Source: Spirochaetia bacterium (lineage in GTDB: Bacteria; Spirochaetota; Spirochaetia; Treponematales; Breznakiellaceae). Taken from it: a stretch of DNA of 64,000 bases. The notes below the pieces were generated by a model. That model had not been told where the DNA came from. It did no database searches and saw nothing but the letters and a program-made list of their open reading frames with translations. Positions 23,481 through 32,266 of this stretch are shown here, in pieces. Position 1 is the stretch's first letter. Every line of letters begins with the position of its first letter. The DNA lies in the NCBI GenBank assembly GCA_025997595.1, contig BNUU01000001.1, positions 248,001-312,000 of the forward strand, in the 5' to 3' direction. The position numbers and the translations under genes are program-made.

Positions 23481-23831
23481 ATGCCCTGGCGTCTGATTGG
23501 ATTCATTCTTATTTTTGCACTTTTAGTCGTGTTTATCGCCTTCAATCTGGACAACAAGAGCGATATCTCCTTTGGGTTTGCCAAAATAGAGCAGGCGCCG
23601 GTCTATTTAACCGCCTTTTCTTCCTTTGCGCTGGGAATGATCCTGGCTGTCCCCTTTGTCATCTCCCTCCGTCTGAAAAGGAAAGCTCCCAGGGGGGAGG
23701 CGGACGCTCCGTCCCCCCGGCGCTGGGGAAAGGGAAAGAAAAAGGATGATTCAGGTGAAGCGGAGGAGATCCTGGGCGAAGCATCCAATGGAGTTCCCCG
23801 CGGAGGCGGCGGTCCCTATGGGATCAACTAG
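23481..23831 (+). CDS. LapA-like (DUF1049) membrane protein
   Basis: The product is 116 residues with two membrane spans (about 4-22 and 42-63) separated by the short FNLDNKSDISFGFAKIEQAP loop, characteristic of the LapA/DUF1049 family. A basic, Gly-rich cytoplasmic tail follows. In enterobacteria LapA relatives act with LapB in lipopolysaccharide assembly; whether this applies here is unknown. GAGGAG lies about nine bases ahead of the ATG, and the stop overlaps the next gene. Confidence 0.7.
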   Translation: MPWRLIGFILIFALLVVFIAFNLDNKSDISFGFAKIEQAPVYLTAFSSFALGMILAVPFVISLRLKRKAPRGEADAPSPRRWGKGKKKDDSGEAEEILGEASNGVPRGGGGPYGIN

Positions 23832-24873
23832 ATTTCCCTTCCCTTATTCTTCAATTTTTCTGTTGATTTTCTCACTTTTTTCCTTTCAGCTGTACCCTCA
23901 AAGTAAAAGCGCCGCTGCGCCGGGGGCACTGGTGGGAACCGAAATTCAAAACATTGAAAAGACCCTGGGCACTCCCGCCCTGGGAGGTCCCCGCCGCCAT
24001 GAAGCGCTGGTACATTTGGCCCGCCTCTATGAGCTTTCCGGGAACATCGAGGGGGCAGCCCAGGCCTGGACCAACGCTGCGTCCGCAGACCCGGTGAACC
24101 GGGATGACCTTGCCCTGATTCGGGGGGCGGCCTGTTATGCCGCCATGGGTGAGTGGGAAAAGGCCGAAAGTGCGGTCAAGACCGTGCTCCTGACGGGCTG
24201 GGACAAGCAGACCCTGCTCCGCGCCCGTCTGCTGGCCCTCCAGATAGGGGCCTTTAGGTCCGGCCAATCCGCCGGTAACGCCGATGGCGTCGCCGCTCTG
24301 GGTGTCCTGTTGGACGAAAGCGATTATGGGGAGTTCAAAGCTTCCATCTGTTATACCCTCTGGAAAATTACCGGCGCCGATACCTGGAAAACCCGGCTCA
24401 TCACCGAATTCCCCCGAAGCCCCGAAGCCCGCATCGCCGCCGGTTCCGGCGAGATTAGTGCCACCCCCACCGCCATGTGGCTGCTTATCCCCGGCCGGGA
24501 GAGCATAGCCACTGCTCCCGCCGCTGCGCCATCAGCCCCGGCCGTACCCGTTGCCACTGTGCCGTCGGCGTCCGCCGCTGCCCCCGTTGCAGCGCCTGTC
24601 GCCCCTGCGCCGTCAGCAGCCACAGCGCCGGCTGCCGCCGGAACAGGCGCGGCAAATGGGGCAGTCCTCCAGACCGGCCTTTTCGGCAGGGAGGCAAATG
24701 CCCAGGTAATGGCGGAAAGGCTTAAGAAGGCGGGCTTTACCCCGGCAATCAGCCGCCGCAGCGTCAACGGCGCCGACTATTGGGTCGTAAGTGTTCCCGC
24801 CGGTTCCGACATAAACGCCACCATTTTACGACTCAAGAATGCAGGAGTTGAATCGTTTCCGGTATTTAACTAG
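23818..24873 (+). CDS. Exported TPR-like protein with C-terminal SPOR domain
   Basis: In this 351-residue protein, an N-terminal hydrophobic segment (SSIFLLIFSLFSFQL) acts as signal or anchor. Residues about 40-190 are helical, TPR-like repeats (ALVHLARLYELSGNIEGAAQAW). A long Ala/Pro linker then leads to a SPOR domain (VLQTGLFGREANAQVMAERL ... YWVVSVPAG), which binds denuded peptidoglycan at division sites. The start at 23818 overlaps the LapA-like gene by 14 bases and has GGAGG upstream. A role at the cell wall or septum is inferred. Confidence 0.8.
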   Translation: MGSTRFPFPYSSIFLLIFSLFSFQLYPQSKSAAAPGALVGTEIQNIEKTLGTPALGGPRRHEALVHLARLYELSGNIEGAAQAWTNAASADPVNRDDLALIRGAACYAAMGEWEKAESAVKTVLLTGWDKQTLLRARLLALQIGAFRSGQSAGNADGVAALGVLLDESDYGEFKASICYTLWKITGADTWKTRLITEFPRSPEARIAAGSGEISATPTAMWLLIPGRESIATAPAAAPSAPAVPVATVPSASAAAPVAAPVAPAPSAATAPAAAGTGAANGAVLQTGLFGREANAQVMAERLKKAGFTPAISRRSVNGADYWVVSVPAGSDINATILRLKNAGVESFPVFN

Positions 24874-24971
24874 GTCACCGTTCCTTCTCAACACTCAGGC
24901 TATTCAGAACCTCCTGCTGCTTCGCTCTGACTGAGTTCTTTGCGCTTATCCTGGGCAGCGGGGATCCCGTC

Positions 24972-25000
24972 TTGACTTTAGTTCGCAGACCCGGTAAATT
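24972..25000 (+). promoter_or_regulatory. Promoter of tRNA-Lys
   Basis: TTGACT (24972-24977), 17 bases and TAAATT (24995-25000), eleven bases before the mature tRNA 5' end. Confidence 0.6.
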
Positions 25001-25010
25001 AACAAAACCC

Positions 25011-25083
25011 GGGCCACTAGCTCAGTAGGTAGAGCAACGCCCTTTTAAGGCGTGGGTCGATGGTTCGAATCCAGCGTGGCTCA
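25011..25083 (+). tRNA. tRNA-Lys (UUU anticodon)
   Basis: It folds as a 73-base cloverleaf. The 7 bp acceptor stem is GGGCCAC/GTGGCTC with one G-U pair, and the D arm contains AGCTCAGTAGGTAGAGC. The anticodon loop CTTTTAA is on an ACGCC/GGCGT stem, and the T arm contains GGTTCGAATCC. The anticodon TTT reads Lys codons. CCA is not encoded, so it must be added by the CCA enzyme. Confidence 0.96.
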
Positions 25084-25121
25084 AAAAAGGCAATTCTGTC
25101 GCAGACAGGGTTGCCTTTTTT
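25084..25121 (+). terminator. Intrinsic terminator after tRNA-Lys
   Basis: AAAAAAGGCAA pairs with TTGCCTTTTTT, with an inner CTGTC/GACAG stem and GCA loop. The right arm ends in a run of six T. Confidence 0.85.
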
Positions 25122-25125
25122 AATA

Positions 25126-25267
25126 AGAGCCACGCTGGATTCGAAGCGGAGGGAGCGCCGACCAACGGGAGGAAGAGCGTGCACGGATGCACGCGGCAGC
25201 GACCAGAGCCGGCCCGGAAGGAGCAGACAGGATGTCTGCGACCGGAGGGCGAATCCAGCGTACCTCA
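25126..25267. repeat. Structured element bounded by inverted copies of the tRNA T-arm
   Basis: The left edge GAGCCACGCTGGATTCGAA is an exact reverse complement of the tRNA-Lys 3' end. The right edge CGAATCCAGCGTACCTCAA is a near-direct copy. Between them are GGAGC/GCGACC words and two small hairpins, GCGTGCA/TGCACGC and GCAGACA/TGTCTGC, with loops of three or four bases. No gene is visible. Confidence 0.75.
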
Positions 25268-25319
25268 ATAGGTAAGTCCTTTTTTATGTTTATGTTGGCC
25301 AATGTAATAGGGGCCACGG

Positions 25320-26264
25320 CTATCCGCCTATGCGGTTCATGGTTTTTTGGGAAACAAAACCTTCTTTAAAATGATGGCCTTCGGGTTTATGGAATACCGT
25401 ATCCTCTATGAGGGCCCGGAGTGCCCCGTCTCCCCGGAGCAGGGCTTCCCGGAGATCCCGTTCTGTATTATCCCCCAGGCAGGGGCGCAGCTTGCCGTCC
25501 CCGGTGACTCGAATCCGGTTGCATTCTTTACAGAAGCGCCGGGAGATGGGACTGATAAAGCCCACGGTACCCTTATAAGCCGTTCCGGTATAGGTTTCCG
25601 CGGGCTCTCCGTAATAGGCCGAATTAATGCGGTGCAGATCAGAACGGGCGTCCAGAATCTCCCGGGAACGGATTCTGAGATCATCGGGAAGGGAAGCTCC
25701 CATGGGCATGAGTTCGATAAACCGCACATCTACCGGTTTTTCCCTGGCCAGGGCAATAAAATCATCAATTTCGTCATCATTTTTGCCCCGGATGGTAACG
25801 CAGTTGAGCTTGATCGGCCCCAGTCCGCAGTCCGCCGCCGCTTCAATGCCCGCCAGGACTTCCCCCAGATCCCCGCCCCGGGTTATTTCCCGATAACGGT
25901 CCGGCCGCAGGGAATCCAGGCTGATATTAAGCCTCATAAGCCCCGCCTCTTTGAGGGCCCTTGCCCGGCTTCTCAACCCTTGAGCATTGGTGGTCATTGA
26001 GAGATCCCGTACGTCCCTATGGCGCCTGAAAATCCCGACCACTTCTTCCAGGTCTTCCCGCATCAGGGGTTCCCCACCGGTAAGCCGTACCTTGTTGATC
26101 CCCAGGGAGACCATGGCTCCGATTATCCGGTCGATTTCGCCGGGGGTCAGTTCTCTGCTTGAAGGTTCCTGCGGCCCGTCCCGGCAATAGATACAGTGCA
26201 GGTTACAACGTTCGGTCAGGGACAACCTGAGATATGTTATATTTCTCCCATAGGCATCCTTCAT
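25320..26264 (-). CDS. moaA: GTP 3',8-cyclase (molybdopterin cofactor synthesis)
   Basis: This 314-residue radical SAM enzyme catalyses the first step of molybdenum cofactor synthesis from GTP. The N-terminal cluster motif is CNLHCIYC, followed by KVRLTGGEPLMRED. The C-terminal cluster has FCKECNRIRVTGDGKLRPCLG, and the chain ends with the conserved Gly-Gly needed for activity. It overlaps the upstream dehydrogenase gene by four bases (ATGA). No other moa or moe genes are nearby. The HTH/periplasmic-binding regulator at 34297 may be related to the same pathway. Confidence 0.92.
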   Translation of the reverse strand: MKDAYGRNITYLRLSLTERCNLHCIYCRDGPQEPSSRELTPGEIDRIIGAMVSLGINKVRLTGGEPLMREDLEEVVGIFRRHRDVRDLSMTTNAQGLRSRARALKEAGLMRLNISLDSLRPDRYREITRGGDLGEVLAGIEAAADCGLGPIKLNCVTIRGKNDDEIDDFIALAREKPVDVRFIELMPMGASLPDDLRIRSREILDARSDLHRINSAYYGEPAETYTGTAYKGTVGFISPISRRFCKECNRIRVTGDGKLRPCLGDNTERDLREALLRGDGALRALIEDTVFHKPEGHHFKEGFVSQKTMNRIGG

Positions 26265-27772
26265 GTTACTCTCTTCTCAGATACAAATTCTTCCAGGGCC
26301 TTCCTCGTCCCCTGCCGGTGAATACTTTCCAAATACTGTTTGAAAACCCCCGACAATTTGTGGAATGCCCTGTCATCAATATCCCGAATTCCTATTGTCT
26401 TGAGAAAAACCTCCGGTTCCTCCCCTGCGATCTTTGCCGCCCGGGAAACCGCCTGGCCTTCGGGGTCCTTAAGCGGTATGGGTTTACCCGCTTCGTCGGT
26501 CCCCTCAAGAAACCGCGCCCAGCCTGCCAACGCAAGAAGAATAGCCTTATTACCGGCGCCGCTGCGCACCCTATCTCCCAGGGGCTTGAGTACGAAGTTG
26601 GGGATCTTTTGGGAACCATCCTCCGCGAGGCGGAGGACCGCATCCCCAATGGCGCGGTTGGCAAAACGTTTGATCAGGGTATCCTTATATTCCGTAAGAT
26701 CGATGCCCGGAACCGGCGGGATGGTGGGGGTAACTTCTTCCATGTAATGCAGGCGGAGAAATTGCCGCATCAGGGGATCCGATGCGGCATCGGCAACATC
26801 GGTATAGCCCATAAGGTATGAGAGATAGGCCAGGGCGGAATGGCTGCCGTTGAGGAGCCGCATCTTCATCAGTTCGTAGGGTTCCACATCGGCGGCCAGC
26901 TGCACCCCGGCGGCGGCAAACAGCCTGGGATCAAAACCGGCTTTGGGAGGAATTCTGAAATCATCCTCCAATACCCACTGGATAAAGTCTTCGCAGCAGA
27001 CCGGCCACTTGTCGGCGATGCCGTACTTTTGTTCCGTTTCCGAAAGAAGCGCAGCATTGGTGTTGGGGGTGATGCGGTCCACCATGGAGCAGGGGAAGGA
27101 AACCATATCTGTTATCCACGGTGACAGATCCGGGCAGGTTTGTGCGCAGAAAGACCGGAGGCTCTCTTTAAGGATTCTCCCATTGGAGGGAAAGTTGTCG
27201 CAGGACATGATGGTGAGGGGCGCTCCGCCCCTGGCAGCCCTCCGGGAAAGGGCCGCTGCGAGGAATCCCAATATTGATAGGGGATCCCCGGGATGTTCAA
27301 GATCGTGTTTTATCATCGGATGCTTCCAGTCCACATCCCCCGCCGCAGTATCCCTGCAATAGCCTTTCTCGGTGATGGTAAGGCTCACCAGGCTTGTTTC
27401 CGCATCGGCAATCCGTGCGATAGCCTTTTCCTTATCCGCCGCAGCGTTTACATAGCCCAGGATGGAACCAATCACCTGCGGAATCGCTTCCTCCCGGCCG
27501 TTTTTGGCAATAAGGGTATACAGGTAATCCTGTTCCGCGGCGATTTTCGTAAGGGGAAAGGTGTCGGGGATCAGGTTCATCTCAAAGATGCCGGAAGCGG
27601 TGAGCCCTTTGGCAAGCAGGGTATCCAGGAAAAAAGCCTGGTGCGCACGGTGAAAATTTCCCAGCCCTATGTGGACGATGGCGGGCCGCAGTGCGTCCCG
27701 GGAATAGGCCGGTACCTTAACCGGCGCAGAAATGTTTTTCAAATTACGCTGATTCAGCGGTATCGTATCCAT
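26261..27772 (-). CDS. Mannitol dehydrogenase/fructuronate reductase-family oxidoreductase
   Basis: This 503-residue member of the polyol-specific long-chain dehydrogenases has an N-terminal NAD(P) domain (IVHIGLGNFHRAHQAFFLD). The catalytic motif KxxxxNxxH is present as KMRLLNGSHSALAY, and IPPVPGIDLTEYKDTLIKRF lies in the C-terminal domain. Likely reactions are mannitol to fructose, or fructuronate to mannonate; sequence alone does not decide. The overlap with moaA is unusual, since no functional link is known. A weak GGAAG box precedes the ATG. Confidence 0.82.
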   Translation of the reverse strand: MDTIPLNQRNLKNISAPVKVPAYSRDALRPAIVHIGLGNFHRAHQAFFLDTLLAKGLTASGIFEMNLIPDTFPLTKIAAEQDYLYTLIAKNGREEAIPQVIGSILGYVNAAADKEKAIARIADAETSLVSLTITEKGYCRDTAAGDVDWKHPMIKHDLEHPGDPLSILGFLAAALSRRAARGGAPLTIMSCDNFPSNGRILKESLRSFCAQTCPDLSPWITDMVSFPCSMVDRITPNTNAALLSETEQKYGIADKWPVCCEDFIQWVLEDDFRIPPKAGFDPRLFAAAGVQLAADVEPYELMKMRLLNGSHSALAYLSYLMGYTDVADAASDPLMRQFLRLHYMEEVTPTIPPVPGIDLTEYKDTLIKRFANRAIGDAVLRLAEDGSQKIPNFVLKPLGDRVRSGAGNKAILLALAGWARFLEGTDEAGKPIPLKDPEGQAVSRAAKIAGEEPEVFLKTIGIRDIDDRAFHKLSGVFKQYLESIHRQGTRKALEEFVSEKRVT

Positions 27773-27927
27773 AGCTGTACTTCCTGAAACATTAGACTTG
27801 TTCGATAATTCTATTATACCCTATTCCGGTCATGCCTGCCATACGGCCCCGGACCCTGGGACTGATGCCGGGCAGGAACAGTTTGTCTTGTGTTGCCGAA
27901 ATACCCCAAATCATATAAGCTCCGCTT

Positions 27928-29055
27928 ATGGTTAATATCGCTTTTACCGGGGGCGGTACCGGTGGGCATATATATCCCGGTCTTGCGGTGGTTTCCCGCC
28001 TGAAAGAACGTGGGGATTTTCGGGTTTTTTGGGTAGGTTCCAATACGGGGATGGACAGGTCCCTGGCAGAGTCCGCAGGGTTGGAATTTTATGGCATCCC
28101 CTCGGGGAAGCTGCGGCGTTATGTTACGCTGAAAAATATCCCCGACATTTTCCGGGTGCTGGCGGGGTTCTTCGCCGCCCGGCGTATCCTGAAAAAGCTC
28201 AGGCCCGCGCTGCTTTTTTCCAAGGGCGGCTTTGTCAGCGTGCCCCCCTGCGCCGCCGCGGCTTCCCTGGGTATCCCGGTCTTTACCCACGAATCGGATT
28301 ACAGTCCGGGGCTGGCTACCAGAATCAATATCCGTTTTGCCAAAAAGATATTTACCGCCTATGAAGATACCGCCCGGTTCCTGCCTCCCAAATACCGGGA
28401 TCTGGTTACCGTGAGCGGCAACCCGGTCAGGCCCGAATTCAACCATGCCGATGCGGCGCAAAGGGAAGGGAGTGCGGCGGCGGGCCGGGCCTTCCTCGGC
28501 GTAAAGGAGGGGGACCGTATCCTTCTGGTTCTGGGGGGCAGCCTGGGGGCACAGGAGATTAACAACCTGGTCCGGGAAAGTCTTGCGGAGCTGACTAAAA
28601 TTTACACCGTGGTCCATCAGACGGGTCCCAAAAACGAATGGGATGTGGAGGCCTCTGAGCGGTACCGGCCCTACGCCTATATCAGGGACGAGATGCCCCA
28701 GGTCCTGGCGGCCGCAGAGATCGTTCTGGGGCGCAGCGGCGCGGGAACAATCTGGGAAAGCGCCGCCTGTGCCCTGCCCATGGTACTGGTCCCCCTGAGC
28801 GGATCAGGCACCCGGGGGGATCAGGTGGAAAACGCCCGTTTCTTTGAAAGGGCCGGCGCCGCCGTGGTGCTCCTGGGCTCCGACGCGAATCCGGAAAACC
28901 TGGTGAGTACCATCAACGCCATCGCGGGGGATGATGCAAAACGGGCGTCCATGGCCGCCGCTTCCGCCCGCCTGGGAAAGGCCGACGGCGCACAAGTTGC
29001 TTCAGCAACACTTATCGCGGAAGCCATTTGCGGGTATATTGAAAAGCAGCTATGA
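27928..29055 (+). CDS. murG: UDP-GlcNAc:lipid I N-acetylglucosaminyltransferase
   Basis: MurG makes lipid II on the inner face of the cytoplasmic membrane. The 375-residue protein has the N-terminal glycine-rich loop FTGGGTGGHIYPGLAV, GGFVSVPP, and THESDYSPG in the position of the usual HEQN. The donor-site motif ILGRSGAGTIWE is in the C-terminal half. No ribosome-binding site is present, and a TATAAG box ends eight bases before the ATG, so the mRNA leader is at most one or two bases. It opens a cluster with cvpA and holB. Confidence 0.93.
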   Translation: MVNIAFTGGGTGGHIYPGLAVVSRLKERGDFRVFWVGSNTGMDRSLAESAGLEFYGIPSGKLRRYVTLKNIPDIFRVLAGFFAARRILKKLRPALLFSKGGFVSVPPCAAAASLGIPVFTHESDYSPGLATRINIRFAKKIFTAYEDTARFLPPKYRDLVTVSGNPVRPEFNHADAAQREGSAAAGRAFLGVKEGDRILLVLGGSLGAQEINNLVRESLAELTKIYTVVHQTGPKNEWDVEASERYRPYAYIRDEMPQVLAAAEIVLGRSGAGTIWESAACALPMVLVPLSGSGTRGDQVENARFFERAGAAVVLLGSDANPENLVSTINAIAGDDAKRASMAAASARLGKADGAQVASATLIAEAICGYIEKQL

Positions 29056-29059
29056 CGCC

Positions 29060-29090
29060 GCGCCTCCTTATGGGGGCGCCTAAATTTTTT
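29060..29090 (+). terminator. Terminator-like hairpin after murG
   Basis: GCGCCTCC pairs with GGGGGCGC (one G-U pair) around a four-base loop, and ATTTTTT follows. It may reduce read-through into the cvpA-like gene. Confidence 0.55.
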
Positions 29091-29118
29091 CCTGTCGGAA
29101 AGCGACCCGGAGGGGGGC

Positions 29119-29673
29119 ATGACGCTGCCGCCGCCTATCGATATTATTTTTATCTTCCTTACCTTTCTTTTGGTAGTCCGCTGTTCTCTCCGGGGCTTTA
29201 TTGCGGAGCTTATGCCTATAGCCGCCGTGGTTTTGGGCCTGTTGGGCTCCCTCTATACGTATAAGAACGGGGGCGTCTTTCTTCGGGAAAAATTTTTTCC
29301 AAATCTCGGCACGATCCCCGAAATTTTAAGCTTTATTGCTATCTTTGTCGTTGTTTTTGGGGCAATCAAATTTCTGGAACATATCATAAAGGATATTATT
29401 CAGCGGATGGGGCTCGACGGCGGGGACCGCTTCCTGGGTTTCCTCTTTGGTTTTGTGGAAGGGCTCGTCCTCATCAGTCTGGTGATTTGGCTTTTTACCG
29501 TTCAGCCCCTTTTTGACGAAAAGCCCCTGCTGAGACGGAGTGTCTTTGCCGAATACATCCTCCCCATCATCAATGGTAAACATCCGGTGAAGCTCCCCGC
29601 GGAAAAACCGGTGAAAAACGCCGAGCCGGCCTCCCCCTCCGCAGGGAGGGTTCTTGAGGGCAGCGATGTTTGA
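29119..29673 (+). CDS. CvpA-family membrane protein
   Basis: The 184-residue protein has four predicted membrane spans: about 8-24, 28-45, 64-85 and 108-128. The family feature RGFIAELMP follows the first span. CvpA proteins are needed for colicin V export in E. coli, but their basic role is still unsettled. A GGAGG box stands just before the ATG. The C-terminal tail is rich in Lys and Pro. The last eight bases overlap the polymerase subunit gene. Confidence 0.75.
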   Translation: MTLPPPIDIIFIFLTFLLVVRCSLRGFIAELMPIAAVVLGLLGSLYTYKNGGVFLREKFFPNLGTIPEILSFIAIFVVVFGAIKFLEHIIKDIIQRMGLDGGDRFLGFLFGFVEGLVLISLVIWLFTVQPLFDEKPLLRRSVFAEYILPIINGKHPVKLPAEKPVKNAEPASPSAGRVLEGSDV

Positions 29674-31048
29674 AAACGTCCTGGGCCAGAGCGCCGTGGA
29701 TCAGTTGGGGAAGGATTTGGGCGCGGGTACCCTTGCCCCTTCCATGCTCTTTTTCGGCCCACTCGTATCCGGTAAGGGAACCACCGCCCTGGAACTGGGA
29801 CGGGTCCTCTCCTGCGAAGGGGACGCCGCCCATACCACCGCCGTCAGTAAAATCGCCCCCTGGACCTGCGCCTGCTCCGCCTGTGCCCGGCACCGGCTTC
29901 TGGCCCATCCCGACCTGCTGCTCCTGGGGCCCCGGTCCTTTTCCGGGGAAATTGCCGCGTCCCGTGCGGTTTTTCTGAGGGAAAGGGAAAGTCCCTCCTC
30001 TCAAATTTTATTCATCCGTGCGGTACGGAAGCTTCTGGTCCGTTTTTCTCCGGTCCTCTGGGAGGATGATCCCAGGCTGGGGAAGCTCAACCCCCTGCTT
30101 CAATCCCTGGAAGAGGATTTGGACAGTCTCCCCCATGCTGATGAAGCTGGCCGGGAAAAACTCTCCGCCTCCATCCTAAAGGACGCCCTCAAACTCGAGG
30201 CCGAGGGGATCGCAGACCTGATCCCCGTGGCCCAGATCCGGCGGGCCGCCTACTGGGGGCATCTGGCCCCTTCGGGTAGGCGGAAGCTCCTGGTGATCGA
30301 AAACGCCGACCGCATGCAGGACGGGGCCCGGAATTCCCTCCTTAAAATTCTGGAAGAACCCCCGGACAGGCTCACCATCGTGCTCACCAGCTCCCGCCGG
30401 GAGGCGATCCTGCCCACCCTGCTTTCCCGGCTGCGGCCCTACCGCTTCATGAAGCGGGACGAAAAGACCGAGGCGGAGGTGATCCGCAAGGTCTACAAGG
30501 AAAATAACGATGCCATGGGCCGCAGCCTCGCTTCCTATCTGGATTCCTTCCTCCCGGTACCCCCGGAGATCCTCTATCCCCTGGGGGCCCTTTTTGCCGC
30601 CTCGGCGGCCATGGGCGCCATTGAAACCCTGCGCCGGCGGGGCGGCGCGCCGCCGCCGGAACTGGTGTCCCTGACCCGCCACGCCGCCCCCATCGCCGAA
30701 GCCGCCGGGCTCGGGGGGCCCCGGGAACGCAATCAGGAGCTTATCGCCGCAATTCTTGTTAAAACAGAAAATTTCGAGATCCGATCCCTCTTTTCCCGAT
30801 TTTTGGGGGCTGTGCTCGCTTTTGTTTCGGAGGCTGCCCATGCGGCGGGCGATGCTGCGGCCCAGTCCGGGGCTGTCGCGGGTGAAGCCCACGTAGCGGG
30901 AAGCCCCCGGCAAATTGCCTATAACGAAGTATGGAAGAAATGCGCGGTAGAGGCGGACGCCGCGGTGGGGACCTGGAACCAGAGCCCCGCCCTGGCCCTG
31001 GAACGGCTTATCACCGGCCTTAAGGCCGGCCTGGCGGAGTTGGTGTGA
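29666..31048 (+). CDS. holB: DNA polymerase III delta' subunit-like clamp-loader ATPase
   Basis: This 460-residue protein of the clamp-loader AAA+ family has a Walker A-like FGPLVSGKGTTALELGR, a CACSACARH zinc-type cluster, VIENADRMQDGARNSLLKILEEPP as Walker B and its surroundings, and SRLRP. The P-loop lacks the standard GxxGxGKT spacing, as expected for a non-hydrolysing delta' subunit. An insert of about 100 residues rich in charged and hydrophobic positions separates the parts. The ATG at 29666 is preceded by GAGGG. The stop overlaps the kinase start as GTGA. Confidence 0.8.
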   Translation: MFENVLGQSAVDQLGKDLGAGTLAPSMLFFGPLVSGKGTTALELGRVLSCEGDAAHTTAVSKIAPWTCACSACARHRLLAHPDLLLLGPRSFSGEIAASRAVFLRERESPSSQILFIRAVRKLLVRFSPVLWEDDPRLGKLNPLLQSLEEDLDSLPHADEAGREKLSASILKDALKLEAEGIADLIPVAQIRRAAYWGHLAPSGRRKLLVIENADRMQDGARNSLLKILEEPPDRLTIVLTSSRREAILPTLLSRLRPYRFMKRDEKTEAEVIRKVYKENNDAMGRSLASYLDSFLPVPPEILYPLGALFAASAAMGAIETLRRRGGAPPPELVSLTRHAAPIAEAAGLGGPRERNQELIAAILVKTENFEIRSLFSRFLGAVLAFVSEAAHAAGDAAAQSGAVAGEAHVAGSPRQIAYNEVWKKCAVEADAAVGTWNQSPALALERLITGLKAGLAELV

Positions 31049-32262
31049 GAGACTTTATCAAACGGGCCTTAAAAAAACTCAATAAACTCAACCCCGAACA
31101 GGTGGAGGATTTGGTCCTTTCCGCCGCAACCGAAATTGACCGGCTGGAAACGGTGCTGGAATCCCTTACCGAGGGCATCCTGGTCTGCGACACCCGGCAC
31201 AGCCTGGTGATGGCCAACAAGTACGCTGAGCGGCTCCTCCCCATTGCCCTCTTTGAGGCGGGGAATGAGCCTATCTGGACCAGGGTACAGGACGAAAAGG
31301 TGGCGCTTTTTTTTGAAGCCACCCTTCTCAGCGGGGACCGGGTGGAGGAACGGGAATTCACCGTGGAAGTGAAGGGCAAAATACGGCTCCTCAGCCTCAG
31401 CGTCCTGCCCCTGGTGCGGAACCATCACGTCACGGGCTCCCTCATCCACGTGGAGGACATCACCGACAAGCGGGGCAAGGAAGCCCGGCTGCGGCGGGCG
31501 GAAAATCTTGCCAGTTTGACCACCCTGGCCGCCGGGGTTGCCCACGAGATCAAGAACCCCCTGGGCTCCATTTCTATCCATATACAACTGATTCAAAAGG
31601 CCCTTGTCCAGAACCGGGAAATGTTTCAGAAGGCCCATCCCGGCGGGGTGGACGGCGTAGGCCAGCAGCCCGATGCCTGGTTCAACCAGATGGACAAATA
31701 TCTCGGCATCGTGAACGAAGAAATCGACCGGCTCAACCATATCGTGGTGGACTTCCTCTTTGCGGTCCGCCCCATGGACATCAACCCGGTTGAGGGGGAC
31801 ATCAACGTCCTCCTCTCGGAGCTTGCGGCCTTTGTCCGCTACGAGCTTGAGGAAGCCCATATCGAATGTGTTTTGGAACTGGACGACAGCCTGCCGCTCC
31901 TCAGCTTTGACGAGCGTTTTTTGAAGCAGGCCTTCCTCAATCTGATAAATAATGCCGCCGCCGCCATGGGCGGGGGGGGGATTCTCACCATAAAAACCGA
32001 AAAGCGGGACGCCGAAGCCCTTATCAGCATCCAGGACACCGGTACCGGCATCAGCGAGGAGAACCTTTCCAAAATCTTCGAGCCCTATTTTACCACTAAG
32101 GAAACCGGCTCCGGCCTGGGGCTCACCCTGGTGTTCAAGATCATCCGGGAACACCAGGGTGAAATTTCCGTAAAATCCCGGGAAGGGGAGGGGAGTGTTT
32201 TTACGATTACCCTGCCCATCCCCCAGAAGGAACGGCGGCTCATCGGCTTTGACGGAGTATAG
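31045..32262 (+). CDS. PAS-domain sensor histidine kinase (NtrB/AtoS type)
   Basis: This 405-residue protein has no membrane span, so it is probably cytoplasmic. A PAS domain spans about 30-140. The H-box is AAGVAHEIKNPLGSISIHI, with the phosphorylated His near residue 170. The ATPase domain shows FLNLINNAAAAMG (N-box), DTGTGISEENLSKIFEPYFTTK and GSGLGLTL. It starts with GTG overlapping the holB stop. Its partner is the sigma-54-type regulator five bases downstream. The signal is unknown. Confidence 0.88.
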   Translation: MRDFIKRALKKLNKLNPEQVEDLVLSAATEIDRLETVLESLTEGILVCDTRHSLVMANKYAERLLPIALFEAGNEPIWTRVQDEKVALFFEATLLSGDRVEEREFTVEVKGKIRLLSLSVLPLVRNHHVTGSLIHVEDITDKRGKEARLRRAENLASLTTLAAGVAHEIKNPLGSISIHIQLIQKALVQNREMFQKAHPGGVDGVGQQPDAWFNQMDKYLGIVNEEIDRLNHIVVDFLFAVRPMDINPVEGDINVLLSELAAFVRYELEEAHIECVLELDDSLPLLSFDERFLKQAFLNLINNAAAAMGGGGILTIKTEKRDAEALISIQDTGTGISEENLSKIFEPYFTTKETGSGLGLTLVFKIIREHQGEISVKSREGEGSVFTITLPIPQKERRLIGFDGV

Positions 32263-32266
32263 GCAA

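Noticed and set aside
25017-25268. 83-codon minus-strand frame containing EPRWIRTIDPRLKRALLYLLS
   Set aside because: It is the translation of the tRNA-Lys antisense strand and its tail; such proteins are a common annotation artefact.
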